Source: Hanleya hanleyi
Taxonomy: Eukaryota > Mollusca > Polyplacophora > Lepidopleurida > Hanleyidae
DNA length: 64,000 nt
Direction of reading: 5' to 3'
Assembly: GCA_036873755.1 (NCBI GenBank)
Contig: JAVTVY010019002.1
Span: forward strand, 1-64,000
A program made the position numbers and the translations under genes. Positions 11,520 to 24,182 of the stretch are shown piece after piece. Every line of letters begins with the position of its first letter. Within the stretch, counting starts at the first letter, position 1. The notes beneath the pieces are model-generated. The model worked only from the letters and a program-made list of their open reading frames with translations, ran no database searches and was not told the DNA's origin.

Positions 11520-12499
11520 AAAATCATCTGTTTTTGTGACAGACGGGACACCTACACCACGCAGTAAATTTTTTCAATTATTTTGGAAATAATTACTCTA
11601 ATTGTAAAATGGTATTCACTGTGGAACTTAGACATGATGGTGTATTTAAACGAGAGATCCTGAAGGATCTTGGCGCCCACCATTGTCCGATAATTGTAAG
11701 CTAATGACAAGAGGATCTTTTTGTCCATTGTCACTAAAGAACAAACAATTGATTTGTAATTTTGTTTACAAAATTTCGAATCTGAAAGAAAAAGATCGAA
11801 AAAGGGACACTGGAAAACACCAAGATATCATGTTTCTAAGTTTAAGGAGTTTCAAGATTTCTAGAAACTGTACTTATGTCAGTTGTTATAGTACAAGAGA
11901 AAAGAGCAAAGTTAGTCTGAAAGTGAATGTCTGGAGGATAATTCGTCTTCGTTTTGTAGTATTTTTTTTGCACGTGTCATCATTGGGTACTGGAAGCGAA
12001 GACAAATCTCTTTGACCCTTTGGCATGAGCTATGAAACATACTTAAGATTGTATAATTAGGAACGAATGCTAATTCTGTTATGTTTACTGGGCTAGTTTG
12101 AGATATCTCTTTTAAGATACCATGCTCGAAAATAGTAAGATGGTACAATACTTGATACTGAAGGGATCCGCGCAGTAATGTTGAAACTTCGTGTCTGAAT
12201 CCTGATGATCTGCCTTGGATCGAAACACGCAGTAGTCTAAAGTTGTCGAGTTGTAACGTTGTGTCACAAGAGTGACGTCCCTTCATGTAGCCGACCCATC
12301 GGCAGACGAAACAGTTTACTGGACTAAGAAAACTGATTTAAAATTTGAAGAAATACATTTTAATTCCGAATTATTTGAATTCCTTGATATGGAAGGTGAA
12401 GGTATGGATATTCTCTATAGTCACTATATAGAATATGTCCCACCGTTTGATCCACCGACTCGTGTGATGCAACGTCACAACTCGGGAATACCGTATTAA
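11520..12499. other. Unassigned region with one protein-like frame
   Basis: The plus-strand frame 12272-12499 (75 codons) has an acidic, aromatic composition (for example FNSELFEFLDMEGEGMD) unlike the surrounding repeat and could be a gene fragment. I recognise no family, see no clear splice signals and cannot support a function. Confidence 0.25.
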
Positions 12500-13561
12500 T
12501 TTTAAGCGTAACTTGGATTTTCCAATCGGACCAAAAAAGGTATCTTGCACAACTAGGCCCCATGTGGGACCTGTGTACCAAATTTCAGAAAGATAAATGA
12601 AGTAGTTCCTGAGAATTGAAGATAATAATGTTTCAAGGGGAAATTCAAGACGGTCAACTGGCGGCCATATTGGATTTTCGAATCGGACTAAAAAAAATGT
12701 TATCTTGCACAACTGGACCCATGGCAGTACTTCTTGAGAAATCACGATAACAAAGTATCATGGGAAATCCAAGATGGGCGCCTGGTGGCCATATTGGATT
12801 TTCGAATCAGACCGAAAAAAGGTATTTTACACAACTAGACCCCAAGGGGAACCTATGTACCAAGTTTAAGAAAGATCCAAGCAGTACTTCCTGAGAAATC
12901 ACGATAACAAAGTTGCATGGGAAGATCCAAGATGGCCGACTGGTGGCCATATTGGATTTTCGAATCGGACCAGAAAAGGTATCTTGCACAACTAGACCCC
13001 AAGGGGAACCTGTGTACCAAATTTGACAAAGATCCATTCAGTAGTTCCTGAGAAATCACAATAACAATGTTTCATGGGGAAATTCAAGATGGCTGCCTGA
13101 TGGACATATTGGACTTTGGAATCGGACCAGAAAAGGTGCCTTGCACAACTAGATCCTAAGGGAAACCTGTTTACCAAATTTGAGAAAGATCCATGCAGTA
13201 CTTCCTGAGAAATGACAATAACAAAGTTTCATGGGGAAATCCAAGATGGCCGCCTTGTGGCCATATTGCATTTTCGAATCCGACCAGAAAAGGTATCTTG
13301 CACAACTAGACCCCAAGGGGAACCTGTGTACTAAATTTGAGACATATCCATGCAGTAGTTCCTGAGAAATCACGATAACAAAGTTGCATGGGGAGATCCA
13401 AGATGGCCGACTGGTGGCCATATTGAATTTTCGAATCGGATCAGAAAAGGTATCTTGCACAACTAGACCACTAAGGGAACCTGTGTACCAAATTTGACAA
13501 AGATCCATGCAGTAGTTCCTCAGAAATCGCAATAACAAAGTTCATGGGGAAATCCAAGATG

Positions 13562-14481
13562 GCTGCGTGGTGGCCATATTGGATTTTGGAATCCGACCAG
13601 AAAAGGTATATTGCACAACTGGACCACAAGGGGAACCTGTGTACCAAATTTGACAAAGATCCATGCAGTAGTTCCTGAGAAACCACGATAAAGTTTCATG
13701 GGGAAATCTAATATGGCCGCCTGGTGGCCATATAGGATTTTCGCTTCGGATGGAAAAAGGTGTCTTGCACAACTAGACCCTAAGGATAACCTGTGTACCA
13801 AATTTGAGAAAGATCCATGCAGTACTTCCTGAGAAATGACAATAACAAAGTTTCATGGGGCAATCCAAGATGGCTGCCTTGGTGGCCATATTGGATTTTC
13901 GAATCGAACAAGAAAAGGCATCTTGCACAACTAGACCCCAACGGGAACCTGTATACCAAATTTGAGAAAAATCCATCCAATAGTTCCTGAGAAATCGCGA
14001 TAACAAGGTTTCATGGGGAAATCCAAGATGGCTGCCTTGTGGCCATATTGGATTTTAGAATCGGACCAGAAAAGGTATCTTGCACAACTAGACCCCAAGG
14101 GGAACCTGTGAACCAAATTTGAGAAAGATCCATGAAGTAGTTCCTGAGAAATCACGATAACAAGGTTACATGGGGAAATCCAAGATGGCTGCCTGGCGGC
14201 CATATTGGATTTTCGAATCGGGCCAGAAAAGTTATCTTGCACAACTAGACCCCAAGGGGAACCTGTGTACCGAATTTGGAAAAGATCCATGCAGTAGTTC
14301 CTGAGAAATCGCGATAACAAGATTTCATGGGGAAATCCAAGATGGCTGCCTGGTGGCCATATTGGATTTTCGAATCGGACCGGAAAAGGTATCTTGCACA
14401 ACTAGACCCCAAGGGGAACCTGTGTACCAAATTTGAGAAAGATCCACGCAGTAGTTCCTGTGAAATTGCGATAACAAGAAT
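13562..14481 (+). repeat. Higher-order segment, copy 1
   Basis: Six consecutive units that recur at 14514-15426 with a constant offset of about 945 bases (13710/14655, 13868/14812, 14025/14970, 14182/15127, 14338/15283). Unit-specific variants are shared, for example 'TCTAATATGGCCGCC' and the CGGTTCGAC-free 'GACCACAAGGGGAACC' unit. Confidence 0.8.
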
Positions 14482-14513
14482 TGTTTACGGATGGACGACG
14501 GATGGACGGACGA
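14482..14513 (+). repeat. Internal copy of the element's GGAC tail
   Basis: ACGGATGGACGACGGATGG interrupts the array exactly where the terminal microsatellite would begin, then passes straight into the middle of another unit at GATGGCCATATTGG. It marks the junction of the 945-bp duplication. Confidence 0.75.
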
Positions 14514-15471
14514 TGGCCATATTGGATTTTGGAATCCGACCAGAAAAGGTATATTGCACAACTGGACCACAAGGGGAACCTGTGTATCAAATTTGACAAA
14601 GATCCATGCAGTAGTTCCTGAGAAACCACGATAACAAAGTTTCACGGGGAAATCTAATATGGCCGCCTGGTGGCCATACAGGATTTTCGCTTCGGACCGA
14701 AAAAGGTGTCGTGTACAACTAGACCCTAAGGATAACCTGTGTACCAAATTTGAGAAAGATCCATGCAGTACTTCCTGAGAAATGACAATAACAAAGTTTC
14801 ATGGGGAAATCCAAGATGGCTGCCTGGTGGCCATATTGGATTTCCGAATCGAACAAGAAAAGGCATCTTGCACAACTAGACCCCAAGGGGAACCTGTATA
14901 CCAAATTTGAGAAAAATCCATCCAATAGTTCCTGAGAAATCGCGATAACAAGGTTTCATGGGGAAATCCAAGATGGCTGCCTTGTGGCCATATTGGATTT
15001 TGGAATCGGACCAGAAAAGGTATCTTGCACAACTAGACCCCAAGGGGAACCTGTGAACCAAATTTGAGAAAGATCCATGAAGTAGTTCCTGAGAAATCGC
15101 GATAACAAGGTTACATGGGGAAATCCAAGATGGCTGCCTGGCGGCCATATTGGATTTTCGAATCGGACCAGAAAAGTTATCTTGCACAACTAGACCCCAA
15201 GGGGAACCTGTGTACCGAATTTGGGAAAGATCCATGCAGTAGTTCCTGAGAAATCGCGATAACAAGATTTCATGGGGAAATCCAAGATGGCTGCCTGGTG
15301 GCCATATTGGATTTTCGAATCGGACCGGAAAAGGTATCTTGCACAACTAGACCCCAAGGGGAACCTGTGTACCAAATTTGAGAAAGATCCACGCAGTAGT
15401 TCCTGAGAAATTGCGATAACAAGAATTGTTTACGGACGGACGACGGACCACGGACGAAAAGCGATTTGAAC

Positions 15472-15497
15472 AGCCCACCATCTGGTGATGGTGGGCT
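15472..15497. repeat. Terminal hairpin of family A
   Basis: AGCCCACCATC (15472-15482) and GATGGTGGGCT (15487-15497) form a perfect 11-bp stem with a TGGT loop, followed by AAAAAC. Confidence 0.92.
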
Positions 15498-16399
15498 AAA
15501 AACAAAGAAACATTTTGTTGAGTTAAGTTTCTATGTCTGGAGGAAAATCATGAATTTGGTATACATTTTTATAAAAAATGTTTTAGAATTTTATCCATAT
15601 TCGAGTGCAGATTTTTAACAAGAGCCCAAGGGGCTTCAATATATGCCCGTATATGTGGAATTACATTGGTTCAAATTTCAAGGTTGTTTAATAGCCTTGA
15701 TTCCAATTGATCTAGCAATCCAGAGAAAAGTCTACAATTCTTTGCTTATAAGAATGTAACATATATCACATCTTATATTGAATGATAAACTAAAATGAGC
15801 TCAACTCTTGGTAACTAGTTGACCTTGAAGCAAGAGCTTAGAGCTCACATATCCCACACTGAAATCGACAATAGTCAAACACAAGAAAATAGTAGTTTTC
15901 CTGCAAATGGATTCCTTTCAGACGAGAGAATTTTTCATGAAGGAAGAAGAGATGAAGCAAACCTTCGTTCTTGAGTTAATAAACAGGTGTGAAGTTCATA
16001 AAGGACTCCTCTCTCCGTTAAATTAGTAAATGTATAGTTTTTATTTCACAACAGTTTAACTAAATGAAGTGTTTCAAACATGGGAGACAACTCCACAGGA
16101 CAATACCATATAAATGCAGGGGAAAGAACTTCGAATATTCCAACAATATTCCAACACATTTAGTCAGCTAAGCTCGATTCAGTTTTGGGGGACTGCGACC
16201 TAGACCTTTGACAAATTGATCTCATATGTATGGCTCCACTTTGCCGTGCGAGTAAGGTATACTCAAAGTTTGGTACCAATCCATACCTTGAAACTAGAGC
16301 TATCGCATGGACAGCAAATGTTAATGGATGAATGGACAGAACGCAATATCGCATTACACGACCTCGTCTTCGAGAGGCATATGAAAATGTGACTTTTAA

Positions 16400-17165
16400 T
16401 GATTTCTTGATTTTGGGGTCACAGTGACCTTGACCTTTGACCTTGACCTCAATTTTGGTACACAACACATCGTCTTCCCTCAATCTATCAATGAACACAA
16501 AAAGTCATGATTTTTAACAATTTCACGATTTTGGGTCACAGTGACCTTGACCTTTGACCTTGACCTACATTTTGGTATGTGACACGTTGTGTCCCCCTAA
16601 TGTATCTACTGACACAAAATATGTTATTTTTAATAATTTCCTAATTTTGGGGTCGGTGACCTTTGACCTTGACCTAATTTTTGGTATGCATCACTTCATT
16701 TCCGCCTATTGAATCCACTCACAAAAAATTAAATTTTTAACGATTTCCTGATTTTTCGATCACACTGACCTTTGACCTCTGACCTTGACCTACATTTAAT
16801 ATGCAACACATCGTTCCCCCCCTAGGGCATCCACTCACCAAAAATTAGAACTGTAGATAGAAAACTGTCAACGATCAATGATTTCCTGATTTTTGGCAAC
16901 AGTGACCTTTGACCTCTGACCTCGACCTCAATTTTGATACGCGACACATCGTCTCCACCTGGCGTATCCACTCACAAAAAATTGCAACTGTGGACAGAAA
17001 ACGTTCACAGATATAGACCGGACACGAACACTTCAGTGATTTTCTGTTTTTTAGGCCAGTGACCTTTGACCTGTGACCTCGACCTTCGTTTTGGTACGCG
17101 ACACATCGTCTCCCCGTAGGGTATCCACTCACCAAAAATTGGAGCTGTGGATAGGAAACTGTCCC
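16400..17165 (+). repeat. Tandem units carrying direct AGGTCA half-sites
   Basis: Nearly every unit contains TGACCTTTGACCT, whose complement AGGTCAAAGGTCA is the consensus DR1 nuclear-receptor element. Extended TCAAGGTCA half-sites flank many of them. Units differ by several substitutions, but the motif is well kept. Confidence 0.8.
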
Positions 17166-17219
17166 AGATATAGACCGGACATGAGAACCGGACAGACGGA
17201 CGGAAACCGCCATCACATA

Positions 17220-17246
17220 ATACGACCGCCTTTTGGGCGGGCGTAT
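17220..17246. repeat. Terminal hairpin of family B copy 1
   Basis: ATACGACCGCC pairs with GGCGGGCGTAT with one mismatch across a short TTTTG loop, followed by AAAAAC. Confidence 0.9.
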
Positions 17247-19024
17247 AAAAACCTGACAGTTGCAGATGACAAAAAACCTACTTTCTTGAAACTTTGATTC
17301 ATATACATGTAGCTTAAATAAAAATCACAATTAAGTATGCTGATGGAAAGTGAAAATTTGTCACCCGTGCAACGTTTATGTGGAGATGACCTAGAGTGTT
17401 TGAGACTCCTTTACTCGACCTCGGGAATATTATGAAAAAACATATGGTTGGTTGATTCCAAATAAGCCATTGTCTGGCATCTTACACGTATACTTAATTT
17501 TAGCTTTCAGCCATCTCCATCATTCACGAACTTTGAAGTGGTCTATGATTGGTGGACATCCAGAACCAGACCTGCCAAGTCTCATGGAAATTCTGTGAGT
17601 CTCAAGAAATATGGAATAACCTCTCGATCTCATGGAAGAGTTTAGAAATCTCACGGAATTCATAGAATATCTTCTCAAAAGTCTAAATCTACATTCATTT
17701 ATCAACATTGTGACTCATTTTCTGATGAAAAGGGATGTAATATAACATTTCTGACAATTTTTCTACAAAAATTGACAATCTCATATGGAAATTTATTCTC
17801 TGGAAATGCGTCAGGCCCCAGACCACCGGCCAAAAAAAAAATTTGGCTTGCTGCGCTCGGCGAAACTCAAGAAATTTCTTCACCAGAGCTTGGCAGCTCT
17901 GCAGAACATTACATGTATAATAACGACATGTTCTCAGGCCTATCAGAGAAGAGACATTTAAGTTGAATCTGATTAACTTATGGGGTTTCATCACCTTTCT
18001 TTTACTGGAAGTCACCCAATATATCCCACAAAACCCACATTTATAGAAAATGAACATTCAAATCAAATGAGAATAATAATAAACTTATCCCTCAAATGGT
18101 TGACAATAAGCCCCATTGTAAACACAGACTTCCCACATATTACTGCATATACAAGTCAGACACGAGACTGAAGGGCAGGTCCACGCAAATGCATTTTTTC
18201 ACGGGAGTCCGTAACGCCGTCTTGGTGGTGTAAATGACATATTACTGGTAACGCAAGTAAACTGTAAGGAAAATATCAATCAATGGCGGTGTTGCTGGCT
18301 CTCGTGAAAAAACCCCCAAAAACATGTGCGTGAACCTGTCCTGGCTTCTGTCCCATGCCTGGCGTGAATATCCCGTAATATGCGGTACTTCCCATGCCTG
18401 GCGTGAATATCCCGTAATATGTGGTGCTTCTGGGATTACGATGGGGCTTACGCGAAAGTCAAGCAAAACCCTCACCTCACAACCTCAGGGTAGCAATTGG
18501 AAGTTGTTAAAAGTCTTCAATGCTCTACCCCCTGGGGCAAAAATTTGAAGTGAATCCCCACATAAACCTCAACCAAATACAATTAATGTCCTATCCTCAG
18601 GTAAAACAAATATTAACTGAATCCCACAGGGCTGAACACGCGTGAAAGCCCCATCCTCTGAGGCATAAACTTGTTGTGAATCCCCAGGTAAACCCCACTA
18701 AGCCCGACCCTTGCCGGAGGTTGGGGGGATGGGGATTTCGTTGGCTCCTGCATTATAGCTAAAATTGCAGCTATCTGATGGGAAATCTTAGATTTACATA
18801 CATGTACACTTGATTTACAGCCTACATGCACTATTGGATTAGAGTTTTTTCCTGATCTTTTAAAATGAGATTTTGTCATCTCTTATTGCTAGAAATCGGC
18901 AAGGTGAAGGACCCATTTTTTGTGGCTAATTTCAATCAGTAATAACAATCTAAGCAAAGAAACTGAATGTTCACCACATTAATGTTTTCTGTGGTATACG
19001 TAGCATGTTGAGCTCACATTTTCA
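17247..19024. other. No supportable gene; one short tandem duplication
   Basis: Only short frames without domains. At 18352-18429 a 39-bp segment (CCCATGCCTGGCGTGAATAT and following bases) is present twice in tandem with two or three differences. Confidence 0.5.
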
Positions 19025-19410
19025 ACTGAGTGAGTGAGTGAATATGGTTTAACGTCGCTTTCAACTATATTTCGTTGGGTTCTATTCCTTTTCACACCCG
19101 GGAACCACACGGGTGGGGTCCTATTACTTTTCACACCCGGGAACCCCACGGGTGCCTCAGTTAGTCGCCTCTTACAACAAGCTGTCTGAGGAGCTGAGGC
19201 CTATTCTTACCATGACCTGCGGTGTGCACATTGACATCCCAGGTCAATCCTCGGAAGCCCCACGAGGCTGATTCATAAAAAAGAGAGAAAGAGAGAATTG
19301 AGGACTCAGGTTTGATGCCACGTTCAGCAATATTTCAGCTACAAAATGTATACAGCGACGATCAAACAAAATTCTAAGTATTCTAACGAAAACAAGTCAA
19401 CAGCCCAGCG
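19025..19410 (+). repeat. Gastropod-type SINE-like sequence with internal 39-bp duplication
   Basis: Begins with GAGTGAGTGAGTGAATATGG, the kind of start seen in abundant gastropod SINEs, followed by AACGTCGCTTTCAACTATAT. TTTTCACACCCGGGAACC occurs twice 39 bases apart (about 19090 and 19129). A second module near 19320 reads GTTCAGCAATATTTCAGCTA. No clear RNA polymerase III boxes are visible, so the class assignment is by resemblance only. Confidence 0.45.
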
Positions 19411-20489
19411 ATCCAGGAGTAATTCAACAAAACACACCAAAAGACATACATTAGAACTTATGCAACAAATCGATTTCTTTCAAATAACCTAAAATACAGT
19501 CTTCTTTTACCCGACTAAAAAGATCTTCTAAAGCAGCTGCTTGATAAAAAGAATCTCTTACAATCTTAAAAGTGTATACCGTCAATCAGAATATGTTTCC
19601 CTGTAAGATCTTCATGGCATGGAATACACCTTGGGGCTGGTTGTTTTTTTTAGTAAATGTTTGTGAGTCAGAGTTAATCAGGGATGGCCGATTCTACATG
19701 TACATCGCCTGATCATAAAATAATATCTGATTTTTTTATATATGCTCTCTTTCAAGTACATGTACATGTAGTACTTCAATATAAGACTGTTATTTAGGAT
19801 GCCTTACCATCAACTTCTTTAAGTCTGAAAGTAACGGAACCACTTCAATGTTAAACATTACACGTGTATATCCTATTAGGCCTATTCCTATAGGTATAAA
19901 ACCAGGAAACTACATATTTGTGAAGCAGGATCCACACAAATGATAAAATTTTCTCTGTTTGGCACATCTCTGTCTCTATTATATATATATTTGAAATATC
20001 CCCCTCCCCCCCAATTTGACTTATTGATGACCCATGGTTTGTAGAAAGGTTATGTTACCCAAAACAAACAACCTATTAATTTTGGCCTGAGGAATAGGAT
20101 GTGTGCACTTGACATGCCCAGTCAAAGGTTGTGTGTGCCACTGCCACATGTAACCTGTGCATACACATACAATTTTTTCTCATGTTCACCTACAAACTGT
20201 AAGGTAATTTTGAAAACTACATGTATTGATTATCTGTCACTAAAGTATTATGAGAGAGTAAAAACACAATCCATATGTATACGAATTCAGACTTGGTCGG
20301 TGTCCATGGATACAACATATTACGGTAATCCCACAAATAAAATGATCACCGAAGTGCAATCTGGCATGTCTGGGGGTTGAATTATGGGAGTGATCGGTTT
20401 TATTGATTCTGAATGAAGGAGAGCATCCCCGAAAACTGCAGTTATGAAATGGACTCTTAGTAAATACATGGCCTCAAAATGAATACTAT
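19411..20489. other. AT-rich region without a gene
   Basis: Contains a short TATATATATA run near 19980 and no coding-like frame or repeat that I can support. Confidence 0.45.
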
Positions 20490-21068
20490 TTAGGGTTCCT
20501 TTACGCCTCGCGAGTAAGATACATACCCAACGTTTGGTATGAACCCATACCCTGGAACTGGAGATAATGCACAGACAACAAATGTTAATAGATGGATGGA
20601 TGGACAGGACTTACATGTACCATCGCATAATACGACCTCGTCTTCGACAGGCATATACAAATGTGACTTTTAATGATTTCCCGATTTTGGGGTCACAGTG
20701 ACCTCGACCCCTGACCTTGACCTAAATTTTGGTATGTGACACATCGTATCCCTGAATGTATCTACTGACACAAAAAAAATTATCTTTGATGATTTCCTGA
20801 TTTTGGGTTCACAGTGACCTTTGACACTGATCTACATGTAAATTGTGGTCACATCTTTTCCCCCTATTGAATCCACTCACAAGAGCCCAAGGGCTTCAAT
20901 ATATGCCCATATATCTGGAATTACATTGGTCCAAATGTCAAGGTTGTGTGTTAATAGCCTTGATTCCAGTTGGTGGCTAGCAATCCAGAGAAAGGTCTAT
21001 AATTTTGTGCTTCTGAGAATGTAACATATATATCACATCTTAGATTGAATGATAAACTAAAATGAGCT

Positions 21069-21574
21069 GTTTTCACTCCACTATCAATAAGTGACAAAAC
21101 ACTAGTTTGGAAACAAAATGGCCCGGTGCAGGTGTAGCCACGAGAGGTCTATCCACCCTCCGACCCTCATTTATTCAAAACCAACCTATATGTTAACTAT
21201 TCTTAGCAAAATGTAAGCCTTACACAAACTAATTGACCTAAGCCCACCAGGCACAACCCGCGGCCAATGCCATTTTGGAGGGTACCTGTCCCATTCCGAT
21301 GCATTAGGTCGCCCTCAAGGGGTCGGGCGTATTGAATAAGGCTCACTACACTCAAAATTTCTCATGAAATTAAACACAGGTTAACTTAAACGTCCGTTCA
21401 AGACGCGCAACTGCACCTAGAGTGAGTTCCACCACCTAAATTTCCCGCCTTGTGCCTTCCACTGCGCACAATACTGACCAATCAACACGCTGCGCATTCC
21501 CCCACCCAGCTAATTGGCACGTGCCATGAAAACAATATTTTCACTCTATACTTCGTGCCGAATGAAAATACATT
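21069..21574. mobile_element. MITE-like insertion of about 505 bp
   Basis: Present in family B copy 3 but absent from the same site in copy 1 (AATGAGCT|CAACTCTTGG, near 15795). Its ends are weakly inverted: it starts TGTTTTCACTCC and ends AATGAAAATACA. It has no ORF. Exact ends and target duplication are uncertain by a few bases. Confidence 0.6.
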
Positions 21575-22926
21575 AACTCTTGGTAACTACATGTAGTTAA
21601 CCTTGAAGCAAGAGCCGAGAGCTCACATAATTCACACTGAAATCGACAATAGTCAAACACAAGAAAGTAGTAGTTTTCTTGCAAATGGATTCCTTTCAGG
21701 CGAGAGAATTTTTCATGAAGGAAGAAGAAAGTGATGAAGTAAACCTTTGTTCTTGAGTTAATAAACAGGTATGAAAGGACCCCTCTCCCCGTTAAATCAG
21801 CAATGTATGGTTTTTATTTCACAACAGTTTAACTAAATGTAGCTGTTTCAAACATGGGAGACAACTCAACAGGACAAATACTATATACATGTATGGGAGA
21901 AAACTCTGAATATTCCAGCCTAACACATAGCTAAACTTGATTCAGTTTTGGGGGACTGTGACCTTGACCTTTGACAAATTGATCTCAAAATGTATGGCTC
22001 CTCTTTGCCATGTGAGTAAGGTATACTCAAAAGTTTGGTACCAATCCATACCTTGAAACTAGCTGAGATATCGCGTGGACAACAAATGTTAATGGATGAA
22101 TGGACAGAATGCAACATCGCATTACACGACCTCGTTTTCGATAGGCACATGAAAATGTGACTTTTGATGATTTCTTGATTTTGGGGTCACAGTGACCTTG
22201 AACGTTGACCCACATTTTGGTATGTAACACATCATGTCCCTCTAATGTATCTACTGGCAGAAAAAAAAGTTATTTTTAATGATTTCCTGATTTTGGGGTC
22301 ACAGTGTCCTTGACCTTTGACCTTGACCTAAATTTTGGTACACGACACATCGTCTTCCCTCAATGTATTAGTGGACACAAAAAATCATGATTTCGAACAA
22401 TTTCACGATTTTTGGGTCACAGTGACCTTGACCTTTGACCTACATTTTGATATGTGACAGATCATGTCCCCCTAATCTATCTACTGACAATTTTTTTTTT
22501 TTTTTAAAGATTTCCCGATTTTGGGGTCACAGTGACCTTTGACCTTGACCTAATTTTTGGTATGCGACATTTCATTTCCCGCTATTGAATCCACTCACAA
22601 AAAAATTGTAATTTGTAATTTCTTGATTTTTAGGTCACACTGACCTTTGACCTTGATTCTGGGGTCACGGTGACCCTTGGATCTAAATTTTGGTACATGA
22701 CAAAACAGCTCCCCGTAATTTCTCAATGGACTTTTGAACAATTTCACGATTTTTGGGTCACAGTGACCTTGATCTTTGACCTAGATGAAATATCGTGTCC
22801 CCCTAATGTATCTACTGACACAAAAAAATGTTATTTTTAATAATTTCCTGATTTTGGGGTCACAGTGACGTTTGACCTCCGACCTTGACCTATTTTTTGG
22901 TATGCGACACTTCATTTCCCCCTATA

Positions 22927-24182
22927 CAGTCTTGCGAGGAAGGGCGAGCGATCGCTCGCGCTCGCGCCCACACACGCCCAAAGACCTCCAGGCGACCGAT
23001 TTATCACTCGCCCATAATTGTAACGAAATCCAGCTAAATGGTATCATAAAACAATAGAATCGCCTCCCGTAAAACTTTAATTTTGAACGAGTACCTCCGA
23101 AGAAAACTCAAACAGAAAGCGGAAATAAACTTGACTAACTTTTGACATGCGCATAACGCGAACGTCCTGACCAAACACCTTTTGCAAAGTGATGCGTGAT
23201 TGGCTTATTAAGACACAACGAACACGATCATTGGTTCATCATCTGTTACAGGGAAATCAGCGAGCACGTGTTTCTCTGGGCGGGCAATTTGTACCGGCGA
23301 GAGCTGCTGGAGGCGCCTGCTGGAGATCGGCGTACGTGACATGCAGCTTCCGTCTTTTGCTCGAGCAATAATCCTGTTGAACATTTCTTGTATCGTCTCT
23401 TTCGCGATGGCAGGCATTCCGAAAGGAATAAAGTGGAGTCGAAAACTTTCAACAACTGGAGAACAACACATCGGTTTTACAACCGAGGAGAGGGATGGTC
23501 GGCAGTACGTCACATTCGTCTGGTGCAAGCTGTGTGCACGGTATAAAGACAAGATCTCCGGACATCCTAATCTCCGCGGGGCGGCCAAAAAAGCATTTGA
23601 CAGCTATGTAGAGGGTACCAATTCCGTAACGAAGAGTAATATCTTGAGGCACCTTGAAGGGAAGGTCCATGGAATATCCATTCTTGTTCATTCTGGGTCC
23701 GAGAAAGATGAACCCGGTAAATAGATTTGAATTGAATTGTATATTCTAAAATAAACAATGCCATCATTGCGAAGCAGACGAAAAATAGTATATACCAAGT
23801 TGAAAATATTTAGAATAATTGACATACATGTACATTAGAAATTAATTAAAAAACTGAAAATTACATAAAACTGATAAATATATTCCATTTAAATTATACT
23901 AGTAATAGTTGAAAAGAAAATTTGAAAAAAAAAGTTCAAATCTAAATAAAGTTCAATATCTAAGAACTTTTTTAATTCGTCTTTGAAATAATCATAGATT
24001 GTGGAAGATATTTACAATTGTTTTGGTTAATTATTTTGTTGAAAAAAAGATAAACTAATTAATGATATTGCTCTCCCAGTAGTGTTTTGGGCGAGCAATT
24101 GACAAGGAGAGCGACAGCTCCCCCAAAGCATTTCAGGAGAGTGATTTACAACTCGCCCTTAATCTGCTCATCGAAAAGACTG
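22927..24182 (+). mobile_element. hAT-like DNA transposon derivative
   Basis: Starts CAGTCTTGCG and ends GAAAAGACTG, giving inverted ends CAGTCTT/AAGACTG. It is flanked by a 5-bp direct repeat CTATA (22922-22926 and 24183-24187); the empty site in the host family reads CTATTGAATCC. Each end also holds a GGGCGAG...CTCGCCC inverted motif. 5-bp duplications and CAG ends fit minor hAT subgroups. It encodes only a zinc-finger-like fragment, so it is non-autonomous. Confidence 0.78.
23341..23724 (+). CDS. Zinc-finger-like fragment inside the hAT element
   Basis: Frame of 127 codons; an internal Met at 23407 (MAGIPKGIKWS) is the more plausible start. After it come TFVWCKLCARYKDK, then SYVEGTNSVTKSNILRHLEGKVH: a Cys-x2-Cys and a His-x5-His pair about 40 residues apart. 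This resembles the BED/TTF-like DNA-binding fingers at the N-terminus of hAT transposases and of genes domesticated from them. The catalytic DDE domain and the C-terminal dimerisation region are absent. It is either the residual first exon of the transposase or a small DNA-binding protein. Confidence 0.55.
   Translation: MQLPSFARAIILLNISCIVSFAMAGIPKGIKWSRKLSTTGEQHIGFTTEERDGRQYVTFVWCKLCARYKDKISGHPNLRGAAKKAFDSYVEGTNSVTKSNILRHLEGKVHGISILVHSGSEKDEPGK

Larger units (their letters stand above)
12500..15497 (+). mobile_element. Family A: ~157-bp tandem array with terminal hairpin (pearl/HINE-like)
   Basis: Nineteen or so units of about 157 bp. Each contains AAGATGGC, GGCCATATTGGATTTT, GTATCTTGCACAACTAGACC, CCAAGGGGAACCTGTG and AGTAGTTCCTGAGAAAT. 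AAGATGG-type landmarks at 12929, 13086, 13243, 13400, 13556, 13710, 13868, 14025, 14182 and 14338 show the period. The array ends in TTGTTTACGGACGGACGACGG, a hairpin and TAAAAA. The 157-bp unit length recalls bivalve 160-bp core repeats. The long minus-strand frames through it are by-products of repetition, not genes. Confidence 0.85.
15617..17246 (+). mobile_element. Family B copy 1: tandem element rich in TGACCTTTGACC (pearl/HINE-like)
   Basis: Starts with a small hairpin (AGCCC-AAG-GGGCT). A unique leader of about 600 bp follows, then about seven units of 110-130 bp carrying GTGACCTTTGACC and ATCCACTCACAAAAAATT-type segments, then GGACAGACGGACGG and a terminal hairpin plus TAAAAA. The same start and end recur in the copy at 20879-24740, which fixes the boundaries. 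No coding capacity is seen. Confidence 0.8.

Noticed and set aside
12371..15375. Many overlapping minus-strand frames of 60-156 codons (SSCARYLFWSDSKIQYGHQ-type repeats)
   Set aside because: They follow the 157-bp repeat unit and change frame with it. Composition and periodicity are those of the repeat, not of a protein family.
12500..15497. CRISPR-like regular repeats
   Set aside because: Units are contiguous with no unique spacers, and the context is animal DNA.
17820..17860. GCTGCGCTCGGC and similar GC islands as promoters
   Set aside because: Isolated short motifs with no gene downstream.
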